Positions 14,746 through 23,179 of a stretch of 34,563 bases of DNA are shown here, piece by piece. Position 1 is the stretch's first letter. Every line of letters begins with the position of its first letter. Made by a program: the position numbers and the translations under genes. The stretch spans positions 1 to 34,563 of the forward strand of contig CAZGYG010000026.1 in assembly GCA_964530335.1 (NCBI GenBank), in the 5' to 3' direction. This stretch comes from VGDP01 sp964530335 (lineage in GTDB: Bacteria; Pseudomonadota; Alphaproteobacteria; SP197). A model generated the notes under the pieces. It saw only the letters and a list, made by a program, of their open reading frames with translations, was not told where the DNA came from and did not search any database.

Positions 14746-16254
14746 TCACTTCCAGATCGGCTTGCCCGAGCCGGGCAGGCCGAGGCCCGGCCACTTGCGG
14801 GTCACGGTTTCAACGATGTCGTCGGACATGCGGATGCGCCGACCCCAGGCCCTGGTCGTTTCGGGCCCGATCTTGGTCGTGGCGTCGAGCCCGATCTTGC
14901 TGCCGAGCCCAGGTTCCGGCGAGGCGAAGTCGAGGTAGTCGATCGGGGTCGCCTCGACCAGCGTGATGTCGCGCGCCGGGTCCATGCGCGTCGCCACCGC
15001 CCACATCACGTCCTTCCAGTCGCGGGCGTCGATGTCGTCGTCCACGACGATGACCCATTTCGTGTACATGAACTGGGCGAGGTACGACCACACGGCCATC
15101 ATCACGCGCTTGGCGTGGCCCGGGAACGCCTTCCTCATGCTGACCACGGCGATGCGGTAGCTGCACCCTTCCGGCGGCAGCCAGAAGTCGACGATCTCGG
15201 GGAACTGCTGGCGCAGCAACGGCACGAACACCTCGTTGAGCGCCTGGCCGAGCACCGAAGGCTCGTCGGGCGCGCGCCCGGTGAAGGTGGTCAGGTAGAT
15301 CGGATCGCGGCGCATGGTGATGGCGCTGACCGTGAACACCGGGAACGGCTCGACCGCGTTGTAGTAGCCGGTGTGGTCGCCGTAGGGCCCCTCGTCGCCG
15401 GTATCGTCGAGCGCGACGTGGCCCTCGAGCACGATCTCCGCCTCGGCCGGGACTTCGAGCGGGATGGTCTTGCACGGCACCAGCTCGACCCTGGCGCCGC
15501 GCAAGAGTCCGGCGAACTGGTATTCCGAGAGCGTCTCGGGCACCGGCGTCACCGCGGCCAGGATGGTGCCCGGGTCGGCGCCGATCACCGCGGCCGCGGG
15601 CAGCGGATCGGTGCGCGCGGCCTTCCAGCGGGCGTGGTGCCGGGCGCCGCCGCGCTGGGCGAGCCAGCGCATCAGCGTGGTGTTCCGCCCGGTCACCTGC
15701 ATCCGGTAGATGCCGAGGTTGGGCTTGTCGACGCGCTCGACGCCGGGACCCTTGGTGACAACCAGCGGCCAGGTGATGAGCGGGGCGGGCTCGCCCGGCC
15801 AGCAGGTCTGGACCGGAAGCTGGCCGAGGTCGATGTCGGTGCCCCGTAGCACCACCTCCTGGCACGGCGCGCGGCTGACCGTGCGCGGGCGCATGGCCAT
15901 GACCTCGCGCACCAGCGGCACCAGGTCGAGCGCCTGGCGCCAGCCCTCGGGCGGTTCGGGCTGGCGCAGGAAAGCGAGGGTCTCGCCGACGGCGCCGAGC
16001 TCGTGGGGCTCGCGGTTCATGCCCCAGGCGACGCGCTCGACCGTGCCGAACAGGTTGGCGAGCGCGGGCATGGCGTAGCTCGAGCCGTCCGGGCGCACCA
16101 CGTTCTCGAACAGCACCGCCGGACCCTGCTCCGCCAGCAACCGGGTCTGGATCTCGGTCATCTCGAGGTGGGGCGAGACCGGCGCCTTGACGCGCGTCAG
16201 CCTGCCCGCGCCCTCGAGCCGGGCCATGAAGTCGCGCAACGAACGATAGGCCAT
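14746..16254 (-). CDS. ubiD: UbiD family decarboxylase
   Basis: A 502-aa UbiD enzyme, predicted to decarboxylate 3-polyprenyl-4-hydroxybenzoate in ubiquinone synthesis using prenylated FMN. The family catalytic Glu-Arg-Glu set appears present as Arg184 (NLGIYRMQ), Glu277 (IVLEGHV) and Glu288 (DEGPYGDHTGYY). Length equals that of E. coli UbiD (about 500 aa). The chosen start ATG 16252-16254 (MAYRSLRDF) fits the family N-terminus, although an in-frame ATG at 16290 is possible. No ubiX, needed for the cofactor, is in the window. ubiA lies about 1 kb away, supporting the quinone role over a catabolic aromatic decarboxylase. Confidence 0.93.
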   Translation of the reverse strand: MAYRSLRDFMARLEGAGRLTRVKAPVSPHLEMTEIQTRLLAEQGPAVLFENVVRPDGSSYAMPALANLFGTVERVAWGMNREPHELGAVGETLAFLRQPEPPEGWRQALDLVPLVREVMAMRPRTVSRAPCQEVVLRGTDIDLGQLPVQTCWPGEPAPLITWPLVVTKGPGVERVDKPNLGIYRMQVTGRNTTLMRWLAQRGGARHHARWKAARTDPLPAAAVIGADPGTILAAVTPVPETLSEYQFAGLLRGARVELVPCKTIPLEVPAEAEIVLEGHVALDDTGDEGPYGDHTGYYNAVEPFPVFTVSAITMRRDPIYLTTFTGRAPDEPSVLGQALNEVFVPLLRQQFPEIVDFWLPPEGCSYRIAVVSMRKAFPGHAKRVMMAVWSYLAQFMYTKWVIVVDDDIDARDWKDVMWAVATRMDPARDITLVEATPIDYLDFASPEPGLGSKIGLDATTKIGPETTRAWGRRIRMSDDIVETVTRKWPGLGLPGSGKPIWK

Positions 16255-16338
16255 GGCTAAAGCGGGCTGTGGGTACGAGGTATAGCACATGCCGGGCGCG
16301 GACTTGCTCCGGGCGGGCGGCGCGGGCATGGTCGCGCC

Positions 16339-17277
16339 GTGACGCCGCCAACCATGCCCATGCTCGATCCCGGCCTCGGCGGCTCCCGTCTCGTCATCGC
16401 CTTCGGGTTGTTGCTGGGAATCGGCGCGACCTGGGGCTCGACCTACGTGCTGGCCAAGATCGTCGCCGAATCCGGCGGCACGCCGGCGGGCATGGCGCTG
16501 CTCCAGGCGGCGGGCGGCGGCGTGGTGCTGGTGATGATCGGCTTGGCGCGCGGGCGCATCGCCCGGCTCCGCTGGCGCCACGGCGGGTTCTGTGCGCTGA
16601 CCGGCCTGCTCGGCACCGCGCTGCCGTCCACGGTGTGGTTCTGGATCGCGCCGAAGTTGCCCTCGGGCATCCTCGCCATCGAGGCGGCGACGGTGCCGAT
16701 GGTCACGCTCGGCATAACGCTCGCGCTGCGCCTCGAGGGCTTCGAGCCGCGCCGTGTCGCCGGCATAGCCTTCGGCCTGGTCGCGGTCGGCCTGCTCACG
16801 CTGCCCGCGACCAGCCTGCCGGACCCCGCCATGGTGCCGTGGGTCTTGATCGGGCTCGCGGTGCCCATGTCCTACGCGACCGAGAACATGGTGCTGGCGC
16901 TGCGCCGCCCGGACGATCTCGACGCGCTCACCCTGCTTACCGGCATGATGATCATGGCGACGCTCATGCTGTTGCCGCTGGCCTGGCTGACCGGCGGCTG
17001 GTGGCTGCCCTGGCCGTGGACCGAGGTGACGTGGCTGTTCGTCGCGCTGGTCACGATCAACGTGCTGTCGTATCTCGGCTTCATCGAGCTGATCCGCCTG
17101 GCCGGCCCGGTGTTCGCCGCGCAGGAGGGCTACATCATCACCATCACCGGCGTGCTGTGGGGCATGGCGCTGCTCGGCGAACGGCACAGCGCTTGGATCT
17201 GGGCCGCGGTGGCCGTGATGTTGGCGGGGCTCGCCCTGGTCAAACCGCGCGCGGTCACGAGGCGATCAGGGCGATGA
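16339..17277 (+). CDS. EamA/DMT family transporter
   Basis: A 312-aa protein with ten hydrophobic segments arranged as two EamA repeats (about 17-150 and 165-300), typical of drug/metabolite exporters. GIGATWGSTYVLAK near the N-terminus and GVLWGMALLGERHSAWIW near the C-terminus are characteristic. The substrate is unknown. The start may be GTG 16339 or one of the ATG codons at 16354 and 16360; none has a strong ribosome-binding site. It diverges from ubiD across 84 bp. Its last 23 nt overlap the 3' end of ubiA on the opposite strand, so the two convergent genes share coding DNA. Confidence 0.87.
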   Translation: MTPPTMPMLDPGLGGSRLVIAFGLLLGIGATWGSTYVLAKIVAESGGTPAGMALLQAAGGGVVLVMIGLARGRIARLRWRHGGFCALTGLLGTALPSTVWFWIAPKLPSGILAIEAATVPMVTLGITLALRLEGFEPRRVAGIAFGLVAVGLLTLPATSLPDPAMVPWVLIGLAVPMSYATENMVLALRRPDDLDALTLLTGMMIMATLMLLPLAWLTGGWWLPWPWTEVTWLFVALVTINVLSYLGFIELIRLAGPVFAAQEGYIITITGVLWGMALLGERHSAWIWAAVAVMLAGLALVKPRAVTRRSGR

Positions 17278-18157
17278 TGAGCCCCGCCGCGACCAGCCAG
17301 CCGAGATCGACGTTGGCGCGGAACTTGGCCTGGCAATCCGCCGGCCGGTCGAGGTCGACGCGCGCCGCCTGCCAGGCCAGGTGCGCGCCCGCCGGAACGA
17401 GCGCCGCGAGCGCGACCCAGCCGAGCCCGGCGAGCCACGCCGCCGCCGCGAACCCGACCCACGCGAGCGCGTAAACGGCGAACAGGAACGGACGAGTGCG
17501 CGGGCCTAGGACCAGCGCGGACGAGCGCACGCCGACCGCCCTGTCGTCCGCCTTGTCCTGGTGGGCGTAGATCGTGTCGTAGCCGAGCGTCCAGGCGAGG
17601 CACGCCGCGTAGAGCACGACCGCCGGCCAGCCCACCGTGCCGGTCGCGGCGGTCCAGCCCAAAAGCGCGCCCCAGTTGAAGGTCAGGCCGAGCACCGCCT
17701 GGGGCCAGTCGGTGAACCGCTTGGCCAGCGGATAGAGCGCGACCAGCACCAGCGACGCGGCGCCCAGCGCGATCGCCGCCGGCGGCAGCGCGAGCAGCAC
17801 GCCGAGCCCGGCCGCCAGCAGCACGACGAGAAAAACCAGCGCCTGGCCGAGCCCGAGCTCGCCGCTCGCCAGGGGCCGGTCGGCGGTGCGCGCGACCCGG
17901 GCATCGATCTCGCGGTCGGCTATGTCGTTGACCACGCAACCGGCCGCGCGCATGACGACGGCGCCGATCCCGAACAGCGCGAACAACCACACCCCGGCCC
18001 CGGCCAGCAGCAGGCTCCACCAGCACGGCCACAACAGCAGCCAGGTGCCGGCGGGCTTGTCGGCGCGCGCGAGCCGCAGGTACGGGCGCAGCGCCCGGGG
18101 CGCGCGATCAAGCCACGACGGGTTAGGGAATCTGGCCTGTCCTGTAACCTCGGCCAT
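17255..18157 (-). CDS. ubiA: 4-hydroxybenzoate polyprenyltransferase UbiA
   Basis: A 300-aa membrane prenyltransferase that attaches the polyprenyl tail to 4-hydroxybenzoate in ubiquinone synthesis. The first Asp-rich motif is NDIADREID (77-85), followed by RTADRPLASG (90-99); the second is YAHQDKADD (197-205). Hydrophobic helices fill the rest. ATG 18155-18157 (MAEVTGQ) is chosen; upstream in-frame starts up to 18295 would run into rsmE on the other strand. The gene diverges from rsmE across 46 bp, which contains the short AT-rich stretch GTATATC. Its 3' end overlaps the EamA gene by 23 nt. Confidence 0.94.
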   Translation of the reverse strand: MAEVTGQARFPNPSWLDRAPRALRPYLRLARADKPAGTWLLLWPCWWSLLLAGAGVWLFALFGIGAVVMRAAGCVVNDIADREIDARVARTADRPLASGELGLGQALVFLVVLLAAGLGVLLALPPAAIALGAASLVLVALYPLAKRFTDWPQAVLGLTFNWGALLGWTAATGTVGWPAVVLYAACLAWTLGYDTIYAHQDKADDRAVGVRSSALVLGPRTRPFLFAVYALAWVGFAAAAWLAGLGWVALAALVPAGAHLAWQAARVDLDRPADCQAKFRANVDLGWLVAAGLIIALIAS

Positions 18158-18203
18158 GGTGTATATCCCGTGCCTCGCCGCCAGGATGCCGGAACGCGCC
18201 GCC

Positions 18204-18989
18204 ATGACAAGCCCCGATCGCGGCCTCCGACGCCCGGCCCGTCCCAAGGCCCGAATCCACGTCACGGCCGATCTCGGCGCCGGGGTCGAGGTCACGGCGA
18301 CTGGCGATCAGGCGCACTACCTCGGCCACGTCATGCGCCTCGGGCCGGGAATGCCGGTGGCCCTGTTCAACGGCCGCGACGGTGAATGGCGCGCACACGT
18401 CGCCGGGCTGACCAGGGGCGCCATGAGGCTCGCCGTCGATACCCGACTGCGGCCCCAAACGCCGGAACCGGACGTCTGGCTGGTGTTCGCGCCGATCAAG
18501 CGCGCCCGCCTCGATTTTCTCGCCGAAAAGGCGACCGAACTCGGGGCTTCGGCGCTGGTCCCGGTGCTGACGCACCGCACCGTGGTCGGCAGGGTCAACC
18601 TCGACCGGCTCGCGGCCACCGCGCGCGAGGCGGCGGAACAGACCGAGCGGCTGAGCCTGCCTGTCGTTCACGCACCTCGCGCGCTCGATGACGTCATCGC
18701 CAAGTGGCCCGAAGACCGGCGTCTGCTCGTGTGCGACGAAAGCGGCGGCGGCACCCCGATCGTCGAGACCCTGGGCGCGCTCGTCGGCGCGACCGGATCG
18801 TGGGCCGTGCTGACCGGGCCCGAGGGCGGCTTCGAGGCGGACGAACTTGCCCGGCTCCGCGCGATGCCGGCGGCGCTGCCGGTCGGGCTCGGGCCGAGAT
18901 TGTTGCGCGCCGACACGGCCGCGCTCGCGGCGCTGGCGTGCTGGCAGGCGGTGCTTGGCGACTGGCGCCGCCCGCCGCGCGCGGCGTGA
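18204..18989 (+). CDS. rsmE: 16S rRNA (uracil(1498)-N(3))-methyltransferase RsmE
   Basis: A 261-aa SPOUT-class methyltransferase that modifies U1498 of 16S rRNA. Motifs in order are DQAHYLGHVMRL (35-46, N-terminal PUA-like domain), EKATELGAS (108-116), EAAEQTERL (142-150), the SAM-knot loop LTGPEGGF (203-210) and LGPRLLRADTA (229-239). ATG 18204 is chosen; ATG 18186 in frame is an alternative. It stands at the head of rsmE-gshA-nitronate monooxygenase, and gshA begins 7 nt after its stop. The order ubiA, rsmE, gshA is common in alphaproteobacteria. Confidence 0.94.
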   Translation: MTSPDRGLRRPARPKARIHVTADLGAGVEVTATGDQAHYLGHVMRLGPGMPVALFNGRDGEWRAHVAGLTRGAMRLAVDTRLRPQTPEPDVWLVFAPIKRARLDFLAEKATELGASALVPVLTHRTVVGRVNLDRLAATAREAAEQTERLSLPVVHAPRALDDVIAKWPEDRRLLVCDESGGGTPIVETLGALVGATGSWAVLTGPEGGFEADELARLRAMPAALPVGLGPRLLRADTAALAALACWQAVLGDWRRPPRAA

Positions 18990-18996
18990 GGTAACG

Positions 18997-20361
18997 ATGT
19001 CCGGGCCGTCCCAGGGCTCGAGCGAGCCGATCACCGACCGGCGCCAGCTCGTCGAGGCGATCGCGCGCGGCGCCAGGCCCCGCGCCGACTGGTGCATCGG
19101 CACCGAGCACGAGAAGTTCGTGTTCCGGCTCGACGACCGTCGCCGCCCGGCCTACGACGGCCCGGCGGGCATCCGCGCGCTGCTCGAGGGCCTGCAGCGG
19201 TTCGGCTGGACCCCGATCCGCGAGGGCGCGACGATCATCGGGCTGAACCAGGGCGCCGAGAACATTTCGCTCGAACCCGGCGGGCAGTTCGAGTTGTCCG
19301 GCGCGCCATTGTCCTCGGTCCACGAAACCTGCGCCGAGGTCAACACACACCTCGCCCAGGTCAGGGAGGTCGGCGCCGAGCTCGGGCTCGGGTTTCTCGG
19401 GCTGGGCTTCGATCCGATGTGGCGGCGCGCCGACGTGCCGTGGATGCCCAAGGGCCGCTACGAGATCATGCGCGCGTACATGCCGACCAAAGGCGCGCTC
19501 GGGCTCGACATGATGCTCCGCACCTGCACCGTGCAGGTCAACCTGGACTTCGGCGACGAAGCCGACATGGTGACCAAGCTGCGCGTCGGGCTCGCGCTCC
19601 AGCCGGTGGCCACCGCGCTGTTCGCCAACTCGCCATTCACCGAAGGGCGGCCCAACGGCTTCCTGAGCCTGCGCGGCCAGGTGTGGACCGACACGGACCC
19701 CGACCGCACCGGCGATCTGCCGTTCGCCTTCGAGCCCGGCATGGGGTTCGAGCGCTACGTCGACTACGCGCTCGACGCGCCCATGTACTTCGTCTATCGC
19801 GACGGCGGCTACATTGACGCGAGCGGCCAGTCGTTCCGCGATTTCCTCGCGGGCCGGCTGCCGGCGCTGCCGGGTGAGCCGCCGACGCTGACCGACTGGG
19901 ACGACCACCTGACGACGCTGTTTCCCGAGGTGCGGCTCAAGCGCTACCTCGAGATGCGCGGCGCCGACTCCGGCCCATGGCGCCGGTTGTGCGCCCTGCC
20001 GGCGCTGTGGGTCGGCCTGCTCTACGACGCGGACGCGCTCGGCGCCGCGTGGGACTTGGTCAAGGGCTGGAGCGCCGAGCAGCGCGCCGCCATGCGCGCG
20101 GAGGCCCCGCGGCTCGGCTTCCAGACCCCGACACCGGTCGGCTCCATGCTCGAACTGGTGCGGCGCACCCTCGCCATTGCCGACGGGGGGCTCAAGCGGC
20201 GCGCCAGCGGCCGCGGCAAGCGGCTCGACGAGACCAATTTCCTCGCCACCCTGCACGAGATCGCCGCCCACGGCCGCACCCCGGCCGAGGACCTGCTCGA
20301 TGCGTTCGGCGGCCGCTGGAACGGCTCGATCGATCCAGTCTACCGCGAGTACGCTTTTTGA
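18997..20361 (+). CDS. gshA: Glutamate-cysteine ligase GshA (alphaproteobacterial/plant type)
   Basis: A 454-aa gamma-glutamylcysteine synthetase, catalysing the first step of glutathione synthesis. It matches the alphaproteobacterial and plant-like class: GTEHEKF (35-41), SLEPGGQFELSGAP, the MRTCTVQVN-like MLRTCTVQVNLDF block and MGFERYVDYALD. Length fits that class (about 450 aa) rather than the E. coli type. ATG 18997 has GAGG 5 nt upstream. Its stop overlaps the TTG start of the following gene. Plant members of this class are redox regulated, but whether that applies here cannot be seen. Confidence 0.94.
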   Translation: MSGPSQGSSEPITDRRQLVEAIARGARPRADWCIGTEHEKFVFRLDDRRRPAYDGPAGIRALLEGLQRFGWTPIREGATIIGLNQGAENISLEPGGQFELSGAPLSSVHETCAEVNTHLAQVREVGAELGLGFLGLGFDPMWRRADVPWMPKGRYEIMRAYMPTKGALGLDMMLRTCTVQVNLDFGDEADMVTKLRVGLALQPVATALFANSPFTEGRPNGFLSLRGQVWTDTDPDRTGDLPFAFEPGMGFERYVDYALDAPMYFVYRDGGYIDASGQSFRDFLAGRLPALPGEPPTLTDWDDHLTTLFPEVRLKRYLEMRGADSGPWRRLCALPALWVGLLYDADALGAAWDLVKGWSAEQRAAMRAEAPRLGFQTPTPVGSMLELVRRTLAIADGGLKRRASGRGKRLDETNFLATLHEIAAHGRTPAEDLLDAFGGRWNGSIDPVYREYAF

Positions 20362-21449
20362 CCGGGTCGTTCGGCCCCGACCGTCGGCTGCTCGATCTGT
20401 TCGGCATCGAGGTGCCGATCATCCAGGCGCCGATGGCCGGCGCCGGCGGCGCGGCGATGGCCGTCGCGGTCAGCGAGGCCGGCGGGCTCGGTTCGCTTCC
20501 GTGCGCCATGCTCGACGCGGCCAAGGCGCGGAGCGAGATCGCCGTCATCCGCCAGCGCACGGCGAAACCGATCAACGTCAACTTCTTCTGCCACGCATCG
20601 CCGCCGGCCGACGCGGAACGGGAATCCAGGTGGCGGGCCCGGCTCGAACTCTTCTATCGCGAGCTCGGCGTCGATCCCGCGACGCAGGTGCCGACGGTGA
20701 ACCGCGCGCCGTTCGACGACGCGACGTGCGCCGTGATCGAGGACGCGAAGCCGAAGGTCGTCAGCTTTCACTTCGGCCTGCCGGCGCGGCGGCTGGTCGA
20801 TCGCGTCAAGGCCGCCGGATGCCTGGTGCTGAGCAGCGCGACCACGGTCGCGGAGGCGCGCTGGCTCGAGGATCGCGGCTGCGATGCCGTCATCGCCCAG
20901 GGCTGCGAGGCCGGCGGGCACCGCGGCATGTTCCTGACCGACGACATCGCCGCCCAGCCCGGCACCATCGCCCTGGTGCCCCAGGTCGTCGATGCCGTGA
21001 AGGTGCCGGTCATCGCGGCGGGCGGCATCGCGGACGGCCGGGGCATCGCGGCCGCGCTCGCGCTCGGCGCGGCGGCGGTCCAGATCGGCACCGCGTATCT
21101 GTTCACGCCGGAAGCGACGATCACGGACCTGCATCGCGCGGCGTTGCGCGGCGCGCGCGACGACGCCACGGCCTTGACCAACCTGTTCACCGGCCGGCCG
21201 GCGCGCGGCGTGATCAATCGGCTGATGCGCGAGATCGGCCCCTTGTCGCCCGACGCCCCCGCGTTCCCCACGGCGGGCGGCGCGCTGGCACCCCTGAAGC
21301 AAAAGGCGGAAGCCCAGGGCTCGGCCGATTTCTCGTCGCTGTGGTCGGGCCAGGGGGTAGGGCTCGGCCGCGCGCTGGGCGCGGCGGAACTGACCCGACG
21401 TTTGGCGAGCGAAGCCGCCGCACGGCTTGCGGCGCTCGGCCAACGCTGA
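20358..21449 (+). CDS. Nitronate monooxygenase family (2-nitropropane dioxygenase-like) flavoprotein
   Basis: A 363-aa FMN-dependent TIM-barrel protein of the nitronate monooxygenase family. The flavin and substrate-site motifs are PIIQAPMAGAGG (20-31), the QGCEAGGHRGMF block (181-192, with the conserved His) and AAGGIADGRGI followed by GAAAVQIGTAYL. Family members oxidise nitronates, but many have other roles. The start is inferred to be TTG 20358-20360, overlapping the gshA stop TGA at 20359-20361; no ATG or GTG lies near enough to give a full N-terminal strand. It converges on tldD with a 6-nt gap. Confidence 0.87.
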   Translation: MTGSFGPDRRLLDLFGIEVPIIQAPMAGAGGAAMAVAVSEAGGLGSLPCAMLDAAKARSEIAVIRQRTAKPINVNFFCHASPPADAERESRWRARLELFYRELGVDPATQVPTVNRAPFDDATCAVIEDAKPKVVSFHFGLPARRLVDRVKAAGCLVLSSATTVAEARWLEDRGCDAVIAQGCEAGGHRGMFLTDDIAAQPGTIALVPQVVDAVKVPVIAAGGIADGRGIAAALALGAAAVQIGTAYLFTPEATITDLHRAALRGARDDATALTNLFTGRPARGVINRLMREIGPLSPDAPAFPTAGGALAPLKQKAEAQGSADFSSLWSGQGVGLGRALGAAELTRRLASEAAARLAALGQR

Positions 21450-21471
21450 CGGCGGCTACCCGGTGCCGCCG
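21450..21471. terminator. Possible hairpin between convergent genes
   Basis: Perfect 7-bp arms CGGCGGC (21450-21456) and GCCGCCG (21465-21471) with an 8-nt loop sit at the junction of the convergent nitronate monooxygenase and tldD genes and reach into the tldD 3' end. There is no T-tract on either side, so intrinsic termination is only possible, not shown. Confidence 0.22.
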
Positions 21472-22916
21472 ACCGTGATGCCGTCGATCAGGAGCGTCGG
21501 TTGGCCGACGCCGACCGGCACGCCCTGGCCCGCCTTGCCGCAGGTGCCGATGCCCGGATCGAGGCTCAGGTCGTTGCCGACCGCCTTGACCCGGGTCAGC
21601 ACCTCGGGCCCGTGGCCGATCAGCGAGGCGCCCTTGACTGCCGGGCCGAGCCGGCCGTCCTCGATCAGGTACGCCTCCTGGGCCGAGAACACGAACTTGC
21701 CCGAGACGATGTCGACCTGGCCGCCGCCGAAGTTGACGGCGTAGAGCCCCTTGCGGACGCCCCCCAGGATCTCGGCCGGGTCGCGCCCGCCCGCCGCCAT
21801 GTAGGTGTTGGTCATGCGCGGCATCGGCATGTGGGCGAAGCTCTCGCGCCGGCCGTTGCCGGTGGGCGCCATGCCCATGAGTCGGGCGTTGAGCCGGTCC
21901 TGCAGATAGCCGACCAGGATCCCGTCCTCGATCAGCGTCGTCGCGTTGGTCGGCGTGCCCTCGTCATCGACGCTGAGCGAGCCGCGCCGGTTGGCCATGG
22001 TGCCGTCGTCGATGACGGTGACGCCGGGCGCCGCCACCCGCTGGCCCATCAGGCCGGCGAACGCCGAGGTCTTCTTGCGGTTGAAATCGCCTTCGAGCCC
22101 GTGACCGATGGCCTCGTGCAGCAGGATGCCGGGCCAGCCGGGGCCGAGCACGACCGTCATCTCGCCGGCCGGCGCCGGCACCGACTCGAGGTTAACCAGG
22201 GCCTGGCGCAGGGCCTCGTCGACCTGGGCCCGCCAGCGCTCGGGCGCGATGAACGCTTCGTAGCCCTCGCGCCCGCCGACTCCGTAGCTGCCGGTCTCCA
22301 TATGCTCGCGCTCGGCGGCGGCGATCGTGACGTTGAGGCGCACCAGCGGGCGCACGTCGGTGACGTGGCGGCCGTCGGCGCGGCGCACGTGCACGACCTG
22401 CCATTCGCCGCTGAGCCCGACCATGACCTGGCGCACGCGGGAATCCTTGGCCCGGGCGTAGGCGTCGATGTCCTGGAGCAACGCGACCTTGGCCGCGAAA
22501 CCCGGCGCGCCCAGCGGGTTGTCGGGCCCGTAGAGCGCGCGGTTGGTCGGCGCCGGCGGTTCGGCCAGATGCCCGGAATGCCCGGCCTTGACCGCGGCCA
22601 CCGCCTGGCTCGCGCGCCGGATCGCCGCCTCGCTCAGCTCCGTGGCGTGGGCGTAACCCGTGGCCTCGCCGGCGACGGCGCGCAGGCCGAAGCCCTGGGT
22701 GGTGTCGAAGCTCGCGCTCTTGAGCCGCCCGTCGTCGTAGGCCAGGGCCTCCGACTGCCGGTACTCGAAGAAGATTTCGCCGTCGTCGCAGCCGGCGAGC
22801 GCCGCGCCGAGCAGGCCGTCGACGCGCGTCCGGTCGAGCCCCGCCCGGTCGAAGAACAGGTCCTCGGGGCGGTCCGGGATGCGATTGGCTTGGTCGGGTC
22901 GATCGGGCTGGGTCAT
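21456..22916 (-). CDS. tldD: Metalloprotease TldD
   Basis: A 486-aa TldD, the zinc-bearing subunit of the TldD/E protease. The metal motif HEAIGHGLEGD (267-277; His267, His272) is intact. The C-terminal Cys in IGTCGKAGQGVPVG fits the third ligand. Other conserved blocks are GFGLRAVAGEATGYA (75-89) and SVDDEGTP. ATG 22914-22916 is chosen because GAGG lies 5 nt upstream; a longer frame from 22997 adds 27 unlikely residues. The gene diverges from coxB across 263 bp, a frequent alphaproteobacterial arrangement. Its partner tldE is 9.6 kb away on the same strand. Confidence 0.95.
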   Translation of the reverse strand: MTQPDRPDQANRIPDRPEDLFFDRAGLDRTRVDGLLGAALAGCDDGEIFFEYRQSEALAYDDGRLKSASFDTTQGFGLRAVAGEATGYAHATELSEAAIRRASQAVAAVKAGHSGHLAEPPAPTNRALYGPDNPLGAPGFAAKVALLQDIDAYARAKDSRVRQVMVGLSGEWQVVHVRRADGRHVTDVRPLVRLNVTIAAAEREHMETGSYGVGGREGYEAFIAPERWRAQVDEALRQALVNLESVPAPAGEMTVVLGPGWPGILLHEAIGHGLEGDFNRKKTSAFAGLMGQRVAAPGVTVIDDGTMANRRGSLSVDDEGTPTNATTLIEDGILVGYLQDRLNARLMGMAPTGNGRRESFAHMPMPRMTNTYMAAGGRDPAEILGGVRKGLYAVNFGGGQVDIVSGKFVFSAQEAYLIEDGRLGPAVKGASLIGHGPEVLTRVKAVGNDLSLDPGIGTCGKAGQGVPVGVGQPTLLIDGITVGGTG

Positions 22917-22961
22917 GGTGGCCTCGCGCTGTGCCTTGCCTCGAATATGGGCTTCGGCGGC

Positions 22962-22976
22962 TGCGATGCAATCGCA
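22962..22976. promoter_or_regulatory. Inverted repeat upstream of tldD
   Basis: TGCGAT-GCA-ATCGCA is a 15-bp dyad 46 bp upstream of the tldD start and 204 bp upstream of coxB. It could be an operator, but 6-bp arms are expected by chance about once in a region of this size. I do not recognise it as a known regulator site. Confidence 0.15.
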
Positions 22977-23082
22977 AACTTCCGGGCGCAACCCCATGGA
23001 ATCACGCCGTTAGGCGCCTCCACCGGGGTCGGCTCGCCCTTGTGCCATGGCGGGGCTCTGTGTAAGGTCCGGCCGATTTCGG

Positions 23083-23111
23083 CCGCGCGTCGGAGGGGCC
23101 TGAACGCGCGG
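23083..23111 (+). promoter_or_regulatory. Hairpin in the coxB leader
   Basis: Arms CCGCGCGT (23083-23090) and ACGCGCGG (23104-23111) pair perfectly over 8 bp around a 13-nt loop that contains GGAGGGG, an exact anti-Shine-Dalgarno match with no start codon at a usable distance. It lies 69 nt upstream of the coxB ATG. It may be a leader regulatory structure or part of the promoter region; the function is unknown. Confidence 0.25.
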
Positions 23112-23179
23112 GGCTGGGCCCTATTCGGCCGGGCGCGGCCGGGGTTGCACGGCCAAAGGGGCGGGAGCGATCGACGATC

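Noticed and set aside
14746..17187. Apparent 813-aa fusion ending in UbiD
   Set aside because: The upstream part is antisense to the EamA transporter and has low-complexity composition; UbiD starts at 16254.
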